From Nonomuraea montanisoli (GTDB taxonomy: Bacteria; Actinomycetota; Actinomycetes; Streptosporangiales; Streptosporangiaceae): a DNA stretch of 64,000 bases. Positions 37,301-43,914 of the stretch are shown here, in pieces. The notes beneath the pieces are model-generated. The model made no database searches, was not told the origin of the DNA, and saw only the letters and a program-made list of their open reading frames with translations. The position numbers were made by a program, and so were the translations under genes. Each line of letters begins with the position of its first letter. Position 1 is the first letter of the stretch. The stretch is taken from the NCBI RefSeq assembly GCF_013363975.1, contig NZ_JABWGN010000014.1, positions 186,001 to 250,000 of the forward strand. Reading direction: 5' to 3'.

Positions 37301-38009
37301 GGTTGACGGCGGTGAGTTCGAGCGTGCTGCCGGCGGCGGTCGCGCTCGGCGTCGTGGTGCTCGGGGTCGTGGTGCTCGGCGTCGTGGTGCTCGGGGGAGT
37401 GTCCACGGCGGCCTGTGCGGTGCCCGGCGCGAGCACCGCGATCACGACCCCCGCCGCCACGACTCCCAGCCATCCTGTACGGCGGCGCAGCCAGAGCACC
37501 GCGGTGACGGCCAGGACCGCGCCGAGCAGGATCACCACGAGGGACAGCGGCGGCCACGGCGAGGGCGGCGCGTGCGCGCCGGTGGCGTCCACGACCGGAG
37601 ACGCGCCGGTCACGTTCGACGTGACGCCGTCGAACTCGGCCACGATCTGCGACAGCCCGCCCGCGCGCATCAGCGCGCCCAGATCGAGGCTGTCCACGGC
37701 GCACGACCACCCGAGTTCGACGACCACGCCACCGGGGATGCCACCGCCGTCGCCGGACACGCCGTGCGCGCTGACCGGGCAGCCGCCTCCCAGCAGCTCG
37801 CTCGCCCAGGCGCCGGCGCGCTCGGCGGTCACGACGTCCCTGTGCACAACCAAGCGACCGCTTGTCATCCCGGCGACGGTGCTGACGACCAGCTCGGCAT
37901 GGTCACGACTCAGGTGGGCGGACGCGGGGCCTGCGGAGATGCCGAGCGTGATGCCCAGCGCCGCCACGAACACCGCCATCACCCGTGCGGCACGTAAGAT
38001 GCGATTCAT
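34308..38009 (-). CDS. Large multidomain secreted/anchored protein: metallophosphoesterase plus PQQ-type beta-propeller
   Basis: A protein of about 1233 aa (ATG 38009; GTG 38021 would add four codons) with an unusual architecture. Numbering below is from GTG 38021. The signal peptide ends near 35. An N-terminal domain (36-150) with Cys81/Cys107 and two membrane segments (about 160-178 and 185-203) resemble HupE-type accessory proteins of NicO loci. A TTTPS linker (208-226) leads to beta modules (230-430), a calcineurin-like phosphoesterase core (about 436-650) with D443, GD481, GNHD519-522 and AHRS, and a PQQ-like propeller (about 840-1230) with repeated A/V-Y-A/V-D-x-A-T-G-K motifs. The first metal motif is DVE instead of DxH, and the last is GHNQ instead of GHxH, so metal binding is altered. 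No Shine-Dalgarno site is evident. It overlaps the NicO start. Confidence 0.85.
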   Translation of the reverse strand: MNRILRAARVMAVFVAALGITLGISAGPASAHLSRDHAELVVSTVAGMTSGRLVVHRDVVTAERAGAWASELLGGGCPVSAHGVSGDGGGIPGGVVVELGWSCAVDSLDLGALMRAGGLSQIVAEFDGVTSNVTGASPVVDATGAHAPPSPWPPLSLVVILLGAVLAVTAVLWLRRRTGWLGVVAAGVVIAVLAPGTAQAAVDTPPSTTTPSTTTPSTTTPSATAAGSTLELTAVNPKVGDPLTFRYTTDKPGPRNWVGLYGPDDKPGDVASKSWVYAPLAAGTVTLGSGALGEGTWKAYFLADDGYDPLSPPVTFTLAGRGADQVAVEGTVFADRDGDGVKDAGEKGMPGVSVTDGAQWATTGADGGYAMTVDRNRRETDLVSIVSPNGYTPVLRDDYVPAFFREVPGGQGPVKGLDFALVADAAAADPEEKWLMVSDVEVSNRSDAEARNTLPRWQGQVEAMAEVHGATLTMTTGDLTVSDYAAEPRRQGGYDILREGLRKGKLGHPYYPVIGNHDIGGAATSVGYGGSLEYWRRNMGPEWYSFDRGGRHVVVLEDNYDSSGLAPQLAWLREDLRRHAAGKQVLVFAHRSLFTRWGPGAGMQPIVDELAKYDVRMFAAGHNQQAEYRRGAFARSVEVNNMGVYGIDAARPDYKILDFAGITDDPDTKENEDTGYIAGTHRQFEVDDDVALVSPAEGSVHGAKAGVPVELYAEDDGRTPATAELTIRFKNGNVVRHDRRLKFGRETRPTGRVNCYTPPGGTAEPCPTAHVSWTRVSSRISGLRPGTYTAEMVAVDTAGKAWPTVRTTFQVVADGRLDQPRLGRDWTRQGGGEESRSSAEDDPGARLGLRWAASTGEQFHLNGAAVWDGKVIVASQAFDSPYSMMLAYDGLSGAEVWRTYLDGDAESFPTVHDGKVYLTTGVGRVYALDAATGKVAWETIDDEHVAGKTVRRYGRAGGPVSVFDLPGRSVAVYQAWDTVVCRDARTGARLPGGFGAPAAWGEFHSVAVRRPGATTAYLHSGSSQSLIAMDLGSCKQQSSVDTGGDLFTQSSPAFTDTQMVTATSSGVRGHDLQAGAKVLWQAKLGTASACEPGPPPVTSPATRGAMAYVASVDGVVRAYDTASATPDKPVWETPLGYLPGESPMDDKWRVAGGCAAAGPGSPAMHTLATETVVYATTWDGRVVALDRASGRRLAEYNLGAGVASALSVSGTMLYALTDDGSIHALATTRIRGQ

Positions 38010-38037
38010 AGTGTTTGACACGCGACAAAACTAGACA

Positions 38038-38066
38038 GGTGAGGGGTCTCCGACCGAGACCTCACC
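38038..38066 (-). terminator. Hairpin terminator after the TfuA gene
   Basis: GGTGAGG-gg-TCTC (38038-38050) pairs with GAGACCTCACC (38056-38066) around the loop CGACC. It lies 34 bases beyond the TfuA stop codon and before the next gene on the same strand. It therefore marks the end of the YcaO/TfuA operon. Confidence 0.65.
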
Positions 38067-38099
38067 GGGGATGTTCATCCCGTTTGGCATAAAAGTTCA

Positions 38100-39497
38100 C
38101 TATTGCCGTGCGATGTGCAGGTCCATCAGGTCCGGGTTGTACCGCGCCAGGAGGTAGTACGGCCGGGCCGCGGCGACCAGGACGTCCCGGGAGCCCATCC
38201 CCCGGTCCAGCGCGTGCAGGTCCAGGGCTCCGGGTTCGGCGGCCCAGCGTTCGCCGATGAGGGTCAGGATGCGGTCCGCCGACAGGGTGTGGATGTCGAA
38301 GGTGGAGTCGGTCCGCTGCGCGTGCTCGTTCACCGACCTCGCGGCGTGGACGAGCTTCGCCGCCGCCGGGACGACGGGCCGCCGGCGCAGCGCGTCCAGC
38401 GCCAGACCGTCCGCGGTGACTCCGGGCGTCAGCTGGAAGCTGCGCACCAGGAAGATGCCGAGCTGGTCCTTCAGCGGGCGCGAGGCTCGCTCTGCCGGGG
38501 TGAGCCACAGGTCGAGGAAGCCCAGCTCTTCGGGATCGTCCGAGCGGAGGTCCGGGATGACGTGGCGATGCCGCGCGTGCTCCAGCGCACCGTCGAGGGT
38601 CGCCTCCGTGTGCCGGGTCCGGCAGGCGGAGGCGCATTCCCGGACGAGGTGGTCGAAGACCAGGTCCCGGTAGAAGTCCGGGTAGTCGCGGGCGAAGAGC
38701 TGGCACATCCGCAGGACGCTCATCTCGGCGGTCCTGCCGTCCTCGGTGTCGAGGCCGCGGGCTCCCAGCCGCCAGCGGTGGACGTAGACGGTGGGCGCCA
38801 TGGTGAACCCGGGCGACGGGGCCGCGGTGCCGTTCGCGCCGCTTGCCTGGAGCGTGCGCAGTCGGTGGACGAGTCGCAGGGCGTCGTCGCGCTTGAGGTT
38901 GACGGACCGGGTCGCGCACAGCTCCCGCAGCGCTTCGACCTTCGCGGCCGGTACGGCGGCCTCGCGGGCGAGCCGGACGAGTTCAGGGTAGGAGCGCAGG
39001 CGATACGGCCGCCGGGCCAGCACCGCGACGAGGTGACCGGCGGTGGACTCGTCGAGGATCCCTTCCCGCACGGACAGGTTCAGGGTCGCGCGGATGTTGA
39101 CGAGGGCTTCGGACAGCGGCCTGTAGCGTTCCTCCGCCGGAGCGTGCAGGAGGGCCACCTCGTCGTCGGCCGTCAGCCGGCCTTCCGCGTAGTCGCGGTA
39201 GACGTGTCCCACGCCGAGCATGCCGAAGGTGTCGAGTTCGGCCGCGCGCAGGGCGCCCATGCTGGCGGCGCCGAGCACCGTCACGCCGGCCTGGAGGAGG
39301 GAGAGGATCTCCTTGTGCCGGACGGCGCGGGTCTGGCGGAAGTAGCCGTCGACGACGCCGACGACGTCTCCCCGCCGGGGCGCGAGTTTCAGCAGGTCTC
39401 CCGCCGCCACCGGCGGGAGGACGGTGATGTCGTCCGCCGCGAGCAGGTCGGCGGCCTCCGGCAGGCTGGGGCCGACGAAGAGGTACCGGGCCGTCAC
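38100..39497 (-). CDS. TfuA-like protein (YcaO partner, probable thioamidation)
   Basis: This is a 465-aa protein with an N-terminal TfuA core: VGPSLP (8-13), VVDGYFRQTRAVRHKEIL (48-66) and GAASMGALRAAEL (76-88). TfuA proteins work with YcaO enzymes; in methanogens and in the thiovarsolin pathway the pair installs backbone thioamides, the TfuA partner being thought to supply sulfide. The C-terminal roughly 300 residues are an additional helical extension of unknown role, seen in long actinobacterial TfuA homologues. GTG 39497 overlaps the YcaO stop by four bases, so the two are translationally coupled. A hairpin terminator follows. Confidence 0.9.
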   Translation of the reverse strand: MTARYLFVGPSLPEAADLLAADDITVLPPVAAGDLLKLAPRRGDVVGVVDGYFRQTRAVRHKEILSLLQAGVTVLGAASMGALRAAELDTFGMLGVGHVYRDYAEGRLTADDEVALLHAPAEERYRPLSEALVNIRATLNLSVREGILDESTAGHLVAVLARRPYRLRSYPELVRLAREAAVPAAKVEALRELCATRSVNLKRDDALRLVHRLRTLQASGANGTAAPSPGFTMAPTVYVHRWRLGARGLDTEDGRTAEMSVLRMCQLFARDYPDFYRDLVFDHLVRECASACRTRHTEATLDGALEHARHRHVIPDLRSDDPEELGFLDLWLTPAERASRPLKDQLGIFLVRSFQLTPGVTADGLALDALRRRPVVPAAAKLVHAARSVNEHAQRTDSTFDIHTLSADRILTLIGERWAAEPGALDLHALDRGMGSRDVLVAAARPYYLLARYNPDLMDLHIARQ

Positions 39498-40723
39498 ATG
39501 AACGCCGGTTCGCAGAGCAGCCCGGGGCAGACCACGCGTACGACGGGGATGCCGAGGTCGGGCCTGGTGTGGTCGGCGACCAGCGGAGAGCGCCCGGTCA
39601 GGGCGAGGACCCGGGTGACGGTGGTGCGCAGGTCGTCCGCGAGGGTCTCGTTGCGGACGGAGGGGATCTCGTCGTAGGTGAGCCGGTCGGCTCCCGTGAG
39701 CGGTGCGGGACGCGCGGACCGGCTCGCGACGGCGCGCCGGTAGGCGCCCGTGGTGAGGTCGTCCCGGGCGCCGGCGATCTGGGCGGCGCGCGACTGCGCG
39801 GCTTCGGTCAGGGCGCGGCACAGGGCGACGTCACGGTCGAGGTGGGCGCCCGCGCCGGCGAAGAGCACCGGGAACTCCTCGCTCCAGATGGTGGCCAGGA
39901 AGCAGGCGAGCCCGGTGGGCGACGGGAGCACCTCGACCCTGACCTCGACCTGGGCCGCGTCCATGAGGCCCAGCAGCTCCCGGGCCGGGCCGTCCACGGT
40001 GGCCAGGTCGAGGTCCGCGGCCGGTGACGGGCCCGTCCTGGCGCGGGCCAGACAGTCGCGTTCGACGACCTCGTAGAGGCCGTGGAGTGCCGCTTCGGCG
40101 AAGGTGTTGCCGCTGGCGAGTCCGTTGCTGTTCTGGGCGAACAGGGGCGGCATCCAGGTGTCGCGCACCCGGCCGTCGAGGCGCAGCAGGTCGGTCGGCA
40201 GGAAGGTGTCCGTCCCGTCGTCCAGGCGGCTCGCCCTGGTCCATGCGAGCTCCAGGCCCGGCCGGAGGTGGTGGCGGGGTTCCAGGGGCAGTTCCTGGAC
40301 GCGGTAGCCGCACACGTCCTCCATGTCGGCGACGGTCGCGGTCGTCTCGCCGGGTTCGACGCGCTCGGCGTGCCACGACTCGATCGACTCCATGGCGGCC
40401 GAGACCCTGGCGAGGTCGTGAGTGAGGCCCTTGCCCTGGCTCACCGACACCGTCCGGGAATTCGGGCGGACGGCCTGGTGGACCGGGATGCCGATCTCGT
40501 CGAGCCAGGTGACGTCGGCGAGCCGGGTGATGCCGACGATCGGGAAGAGCGGCCGGATCCGGCGCAGCGTGTCCGCGGGGGTCAGGACGCGGTGGGTGCC
40601 GGACACGCAGGCCTTGCGGGTGTCGTCGAGAGCGGGAACGGGGTGCGCGAGCACTCCGTCCCCGCCCGACAGGGTGTCCGCCATGCCGCTGTCGGCCTGG
40701 TCGACAGGGGTGAGGCGGCTCAA
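39494..40723 (-). CDS. YcaO-domain peptide-modifying enzyme
   Basis: This is a 409-aa ATP-dependent enzyme that activates peptide backbone amides. YcaO motifs are present: SQGKG (95-99), the Mg/ATP acidic pair ME(112)SIE(115)SWHAE, the SNGLASGNTFAEAALHG segment with E210, E218 and E221 (199-221), and a late AAQSRAAQIAGARDD. The C-terminus ends CEPAFM and lacks the PxPxP tail of azoline-forming YcaOs. No E1-like or ocin-ThiF partner is encoded nearby, whereas TfuA is, so thioamide formation is more likely than azoline formation. The start lies 9 bases after the precursor stop codon. Confidence 0.92.
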   Translation of the reverse strand: MSRLTPVDQADSGMADTLSGGDGVLAHPVPALDDTRKACVSGTHRVLTPADTLRRIRPLFPIVGITRLADVTWLDEIGIPVHQAVRPNSRTVSVSQGKGLTHDLARVSAAMESIESWHAERVEPGETTATVADMEDVCGYRVQELPLEPRHHLRPGLELAWTRASRLDDGTDTFLPTDLLRLDGRVRDTWMPPLFAQNSNGLASGNTFAEAALHGLYEVVERDCLARARTGPSPAADLDLATVDGPARELLGLMDAAQVEVRVEVLPSPTGLACFLATIWSEEFPVLFAGAGAHLDRDVALCRALTEAAQSRAAQIAGARDDLTTGAYRRAVASRSARPAPLTGADRLTYDEIPSVRNETLADDLRTTVTRVLALTGRSPLVADHTRPDLGIPVVRVVCPGLLCEPAFM

Positions 40724-40732
40724 TCTAAACCG

Positions 40733-40873
40733 TCACGCGCCGTGGACGTCGGCGGGCTCGAGGTCGTCGTCGTCCTTCAGCTTGACGCTCCAGCAGGTGT
40801 CCCTGCTCGTCAGCTGGATCAAGCTGGTCAGCTCGCCACGGAGTTGGGTCGGGGTGGGGAAGTTGAGCTTCAT
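40733..40873 (-). CDS. Putative RiPP precursor peptide (46 aa)
   Basis: A small gene immediately before YcaO encodes 46 residues. The N-terminal leader-like half starts MKLNFPTPTQ and continues with an amphipathic, Leu-rich stretch (LRGELTSLIQLT, residues 11-22). The C-terminal half has Cys27-Trp28 inside SRDTCWSV, then KLK, four Asp (34-37) and an end containing one His (H44, in DVHGA). ATG 40873 has AAAGG upstream at a normal distance. It sits 9 bases before YcaO on the same strand, and a larger overlapping frame there lacks these features. I recognise no family. It is the natural substrate candidate for the YcaO/TfuA pair; the core boundaries and the modified residues are unknown. Confidence 0.78.
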   Translation of the reverse strand: MKLNFPTPTQLRGELTSLIQLTSRDTCWSVKLKDDDDLEPADVHGA

Positions 40874-40936
40874 CCGCCGGCCTTTCTGTCGTCGGCCGGT
40901 GTTGCACCGGCGATCCCAGACAGGGTAGCCAAATCC

Positions 40937-40954
40937 GATCTTCCGGAGAAGATC
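40937..40954. promoter_or_regulatory. Inverted repeat upstream of the precursor gene
   Basis: GATCTTC-CGGA-GAAGATC is a perfect 7-bp dyad, 64 bases before the precursor start and after the methyltransferase stop codon. A TACCCT-like -10 element (minus strand) lies just downstream of it. It could be an operator for a promoter serving the precursor and the enzymes, or an mRNA hairpin controlling the ratio of precursor to methyltransferase. Confidence 0.45.
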
Positions 40955-40989
40955 CCCTCATGTCGGAGTCCGGGCGCAGGCTCCGAGGT

Positions 40990-42012
40990 TCATGGCGCCG
41001 GCGTCGCGGCGACGAGGACCACCTGCCTGTCCTGACCGTGTTCGAAGAGGCGCACCCGGAACCCGCAGCGGGTGAGCTGGTCGGCCACCGCCGCGCTGTC
41101 GTGGTAGAGGTAGCGCCAGACGAGCACGGTGTCGCCCGGCTCGAACGACACCGTCCTCGGGTCGTCGCCGACGTCGAAGCTCACGGTGACCGGCTCGACG
41201 AACCGCGCCCGGACGAAGACCTCGCTGCGCACGCGGTCGAACCCCGTCTCGGTGACGTACCAGGAGCGGTCGACGGCGAGCAGGTCCAGTCCCACCAGTT
41301 GCTGGGGCTTGTACGGGCCGCCGACGCTGACCTCGTCCATGAACGGCGGCCTGTCGACGCCGGTGTCGATGCGCAGCGTCAGCAGCAGCACGTCGTGGTC
41401 GCTCATGGCGTGGCGTACGTGGCTCAGGACCCGGGCCGGTTCGGCGAAGTTGTACGGCGTCCCGCCGGCCAGGACGACGAAGCGGACCGGATCGGCGCCG
41501 TCGTGGCCGGGGGTGTTCCCGGCGGTGAGGACGCGGGCGAGATCGGGGCCGGTGAAGTCGCCGCGGCACAGCTCGAAGCGCTCCGCGTGGGCGGGGAAGT
41601 CGACCCGGAGGTTCTCCCCGGCCAGTTCGAGGATCTCCGCGCTGATGTCGATCGCGCGGTAGCCGGCCAGACGCGACCTGTCCAGCAGGTGGCGGATCAG
41701 CCCGCGCACGGGACGCGTCGTTCCCGGCCCGAGATCGACGATCCGCACCGGCGACGACGACGGCGCGAGGGCGAGGAGCTGCTCGGCGTGGCGGGTCAGG
41801 AGCGTGTCGAAGTCGCTCAGCATCGGTGCGCGTCCGGGGTCGGACGGCACTTCGCCCGCGCGCCACATCTCGCTCCCGTCTCCGAGGTAGGTCAGCTCGT
41901 ACGGGAACTCGGCACGGTGGCCGAGCGCGTCGACGATGGCGTCCACCTGTGGCGCCGAGTAGGCGCGATAGAAGTTCTCGTGCGGCGACACCGCATGCCG
42001 CTGTCCGTGCAT
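40990..42012 (-). CDS. EgtD-like (Methyltransf_33) SAM-dependent methyltransferase
   Basis: This 340-aa methyltransferase is related to the histidine-specific methyltransferase family that includes EgtD (histidine betaine synthesis). It has VDLGPGTTRPVRGLI as the SAM-binding glycine loop, YRAIDISAEILELA for the acidic motif II, ELCRGDF, and FVVLAGGTPYNFAEPARVLSHV, matching the LGGTxGNF block of EgtD. It lacks the rest of an ergothioneine pathway nearby (no egtB, egtC or egtE). Located 117 bases upstream of the precursor on the same strand, it is probably a tailoring enzyme of the peptide pathway. ATG 42012 is a tentative start; GTG 42015 is adjacent and no strong ribosome site exists. Confidence 0.82.
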   Translation of the reverse strand: MHGQRHAVSPHENFYRAYSAPQVDAIVDALGHRAEFPYELTYLGDGSEMWRAGEVPSDPGRAPMLSDFDTLLTRHAEQLLALAPSSSPVRIVDLGPGTTRPVRGLIRHLLDRSRLAGYRAIDISAEILELAGENLRVDFPAHAERFELCRGDFTGPDLARVLTAGNTPGHDGADPVRFVVLAGGTPYNFAEPARVLSHVRHAMSDHDVLLLTLRIDTGVDRPPFMDEVSVGGPYKPQQLVGLDLLAVDRSWYVTETGFDRVRSEVFVRARFVEPVTVSFDVGDDPRTVSFEPGDTVLVWRYLYHDSAAVADQLTRCGFRVRLFEHGQDRQVVLVAATPAP

Positions 42013-42086
42013 CACGCCGGACAGTACATCGCCGGCCCCATGCGTCCGTCCACTCGCCCGTGTCCCCTCTGACCGGATGACCGCGC

Positions 42087-42497
42087 CTACGGCTGGAGCG
42101 CGTCGAGGTCGACGGCGTCGTACTCCCCCGAGCCCCGGATTCAGTCGTTCAGCGCCCGACGCAGGTAGCCGGCCTCCCGCGTCCACCCGGGTACGCCCTC
42201 GAACGGCAGGAGGGTGGCGCCGACGGCCTTGACGTCCTTGGCGTGGGCGGCGCGGATCAGGGTGCGGTGGGCGCCGTAGCCGTTGGAGAGCCGGATGCGC
42301 AGGTGCGTTCCGCCCGCGTTCAGGCGGACCACCTGTCGTACGGACTGGCCGGCGAAGCCCTGCTGGGCCCAGGTGGAGAACCAGGGCGAGCCGGAGAGGC
42401 GCGTCATCGCCGCCGCCCATGCCCCGCTCCACTGTTCAGGACCGGGACAGGAGCAGGGAGCCAGTGGCGATCTCATGGGGACCTCGGTTGGGCACAT
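42087..42497 (-). pseudogene. Decayed SGNH/GDSL hydrolase
   Basis: The first part (WSGAWAAAMTR, STWAQQGFAGQSVRQVVRL, GTHLRIRLSNGYG) matches the start of GDSL-type esterases. It then jumps to the C-terminal AHAKDVKAVGATLLPFEG and REAGYLRRALND, so about 200 residues including the catalytic Ser and the SGNH core are deleted. An in-frame TGA (42141-42143) then stands where Trp is conserved, and the frame continues IRGSGEYDAVDLDALQP to TAG (42087-42089), the normal family C-terminus. This is a clear relic. Confidence 0.82.
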
Positions 42498-42512
42498 GAG
42501 ATGGTCGGTGGG

Positions 42513-42860
42513 TCAGGCCGCCGCGCCCAGCGCCAGGGCGACGGCGACGGGCGCCAGGTAGAGCAGGGGGAAGACGACGGTCTTGAACGAGCGGGCCCGC
42601 AGCACCGTGACGACCGCGCCGGCGAAGTACAGGATCAGCCCGATCCCGGCGGCGATGCCGATCGCGGGAACCGCCAGGCCGGCCAGCAGGCCGACCGCCC
42701 CGGCGGCCTTGGCCGTGCCCAGCAGGGGCCACCACGACTGCGGCACGCCGTACTCGGTCAGCGGCTCGGCGACGAAATCGGCCCTGCGCAGCAGCGAGAA
42801 GCCGGAGAACCCGACCCAGGCGGCGGCGAGGACGGTGACGATGACGTGCGTGGTGTTCAT
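42513..42860 (-). CDS. DoxX-family membrane protein
   Basis: This is a 115-aa protein with four membrane helices (about residues 3-22, 43-63, 66-86 and 96-113) and the family pattern EPLTEYGVPQSWWPLLGTAKAAGAVGLLAG. DoxX-like proteins take part in thiosulfate:quinone or redox functions, but most small actinobacterial ones are uncharacterised. ATG 42860 is set by AGGAG eight bases upstream; a longer frame to 42905 lacks a site. Confidence 0.88.
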   Translation of the reverse strand: MNTTHVIVTVLAAAWVGFSGFSLLRRADFVAEPLTEYGVPQSWWPLLGTAKAAGAVGLLAGLAVPAIGIAAGIGLILYFAGAVVTVLRARSFKTVVFPLLYLAPVAVALALGAAA

Positions 42861-42981
42861 GATGGTCGCTCCTGTGGTGCGTGGTGGGAACCTGGTGTCC
42901 CGCACGCCTCCAGAGTCTGGGGCGCGCCGCTGATACGGCCGCGATGCGGCCGCGATGCGCCGCGCCCGCCTCAGGAGGAGC

Positions 42982-43027
42982 GCCGGCCCTGGGCGGCTCC
43001 GTACCGCCGGAGCCGCCCAGGGCCGGC
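42982..43027 (-). terminator. Strong hairpin after the DUF1062 gene
   Basis: A perfect 19-bp stem (42982-43000 with 43009-43027) and an 8-base loop (GTACCGCC) lie 8 bases beyond the DUF1062 stop codon. It is the strongest hairpin I found in the window and separates this gene from doxX. Confidence 0.85.
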
Positions 43028-43034
43028 AGCTCCG

Positions 43035-43595
43035 CTAGTCCCCGGCCATCACGGTGAAGGTGAACCCGGCGCTCGTCGTACGACGCAGCGGAACGTCGCA
43101 CTTGATCCGGCGCAGCACCTCGTTCCTGCTGAGGCCGAGCCCGTGCGCGATGAGCCAGTCCGGGCGCACCGGCACCGGATCCTCGAAGACGACCTCCACC
43201 TGGACCGGCCACGCCTCGTCAGGCCATGACGGCGGGGCGTCCAGCCGCCAGGCCCCCTCCCAGTCCAGGGTGAAGCGGTTGCGCCGGGCGAGCAGCGGAT
43301 CCAGCAGCGTGGACGCCACCAGCCCCGGATCGTTGGTGTGGTAGCGGTCGAGCACGACCGGGTCGAAGGACCTGACCGGCACGCGCTCGTGCACGGCGAG
43401 CTTGATCGTCCAGTTGCAGGACACGCAGCGGACCAGCAGCCACACGTGCAGCAGCTTGCCGTTGGCGTTGACGCGGAACCTGCCCTTGCCGGTGGTGGCC
43501 GACTCCGACCCGCAGTGCACGCACCGCAACGCCAGCAGGGGCAGCCTGGTCCGGCGGACGACCCAGGGCAGCACGATATGAGGTTGTGAAGACAT
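43035..43595 (-). CDS. DUF1062 protein with zinc-ribbon cysteines
   Basis: This is a 186-aa protein of the DUF1062 family, recognised by LPWVVRRTRLPLLALRC at the start. Two cysteine pairs, CVHC (25-28) and CVSC (about 57-60), would form a zinc ribbon. The C-terminus has PVPLRR-like basic residues and GLGLSRNEVLRRI, suggestive of an HTH. ATG 43595 is weakly supported by AGAGAG upstream. The function is unknown, perhaps nucleic-acid binding. A strong terminator follows. Confidence 0.85.
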   Translation of the reverse strand: MSSQPHIVLPWVVRRTRLPLLALRCVHCGSESATTGKGRFRVNANGKLLHVWLLVRCVSCNWTIKLAVHERVPVRSFDPVVLDRYHTNDPGLVASTLLDPLLARRNRFTLDWEGAWRLDAPPSWPDEAWPVQVEVVFEDPVPVRPDWLIAHGLGLSRNEVLRRIKCDVPLRRTTSAGFTFTVMAGD

Positions 43596-43901
43596 GATCT
43601 CTCTAGACCTGACACGAGGCCGATTGCGCGCGGCCTCAAACGCTGTATGACCGGGCGCGCGCGGGCAGCCCGGCGGAGCCGGCGGGAGGGCCGGCTTCAA
43701 CGTGAGCGGAAGAAAGTGTCAGATCTGAAGAGCAGGCGGGGTCACGCGGTTCTGTCCTCTGTCCTTACTACTGCGATGGGCCACTACTGCGATGGCGCCG
43801 CAGGCACCCTACGAGAACGCGGAGTGAGCACTCAATCGGTTTTCCAGCGGAGGGACCGGACCTTCGCGGGCGCCGCCGCCGTACGGGTACGCGCGCCGCG
43901 C
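43596..43901. other. Divergent intergenic region without a gene
   Basis: This 306-base gap separates DUF1062 from the divergent methyltransferase. I see no gene. It includes a short direct repeat around 43771-43795 (ACTACTGCGATGG twice), and promoters for both flanking genes must lie here. Confidence 0.6.
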
Positions 43902-43902
43902 G

Positions 43903-43914
43903 TAGGGTGATCGC
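43903..43914 (+). promoter_or_regulatory. Leaderless promoter of the methyltransferase gene
   Basis: TAGGGT at 43903-43908 lies six bases before GTG 43915, the usual spacing for leaderless transcripts. No ribosome site is present. Confidence 0.6.

Noticed and set aside
40725..40961. A 78-codon frame overlapping the proposed precursor gene
   Set aside because: It is in another frame with no ribosome site and a low-complexity Arg/Pro-rich C-terminus. The 46-codon frame has the ribosome site and operon position.
40990..42012. Methyltransferase as part of an ergothioneine pathway
   Set aside because: No egtA, egtB, egtC or egtE gene is in the window, and the gene sits in the YcaO operon. A housekeeping role remains possible but is not favoured.
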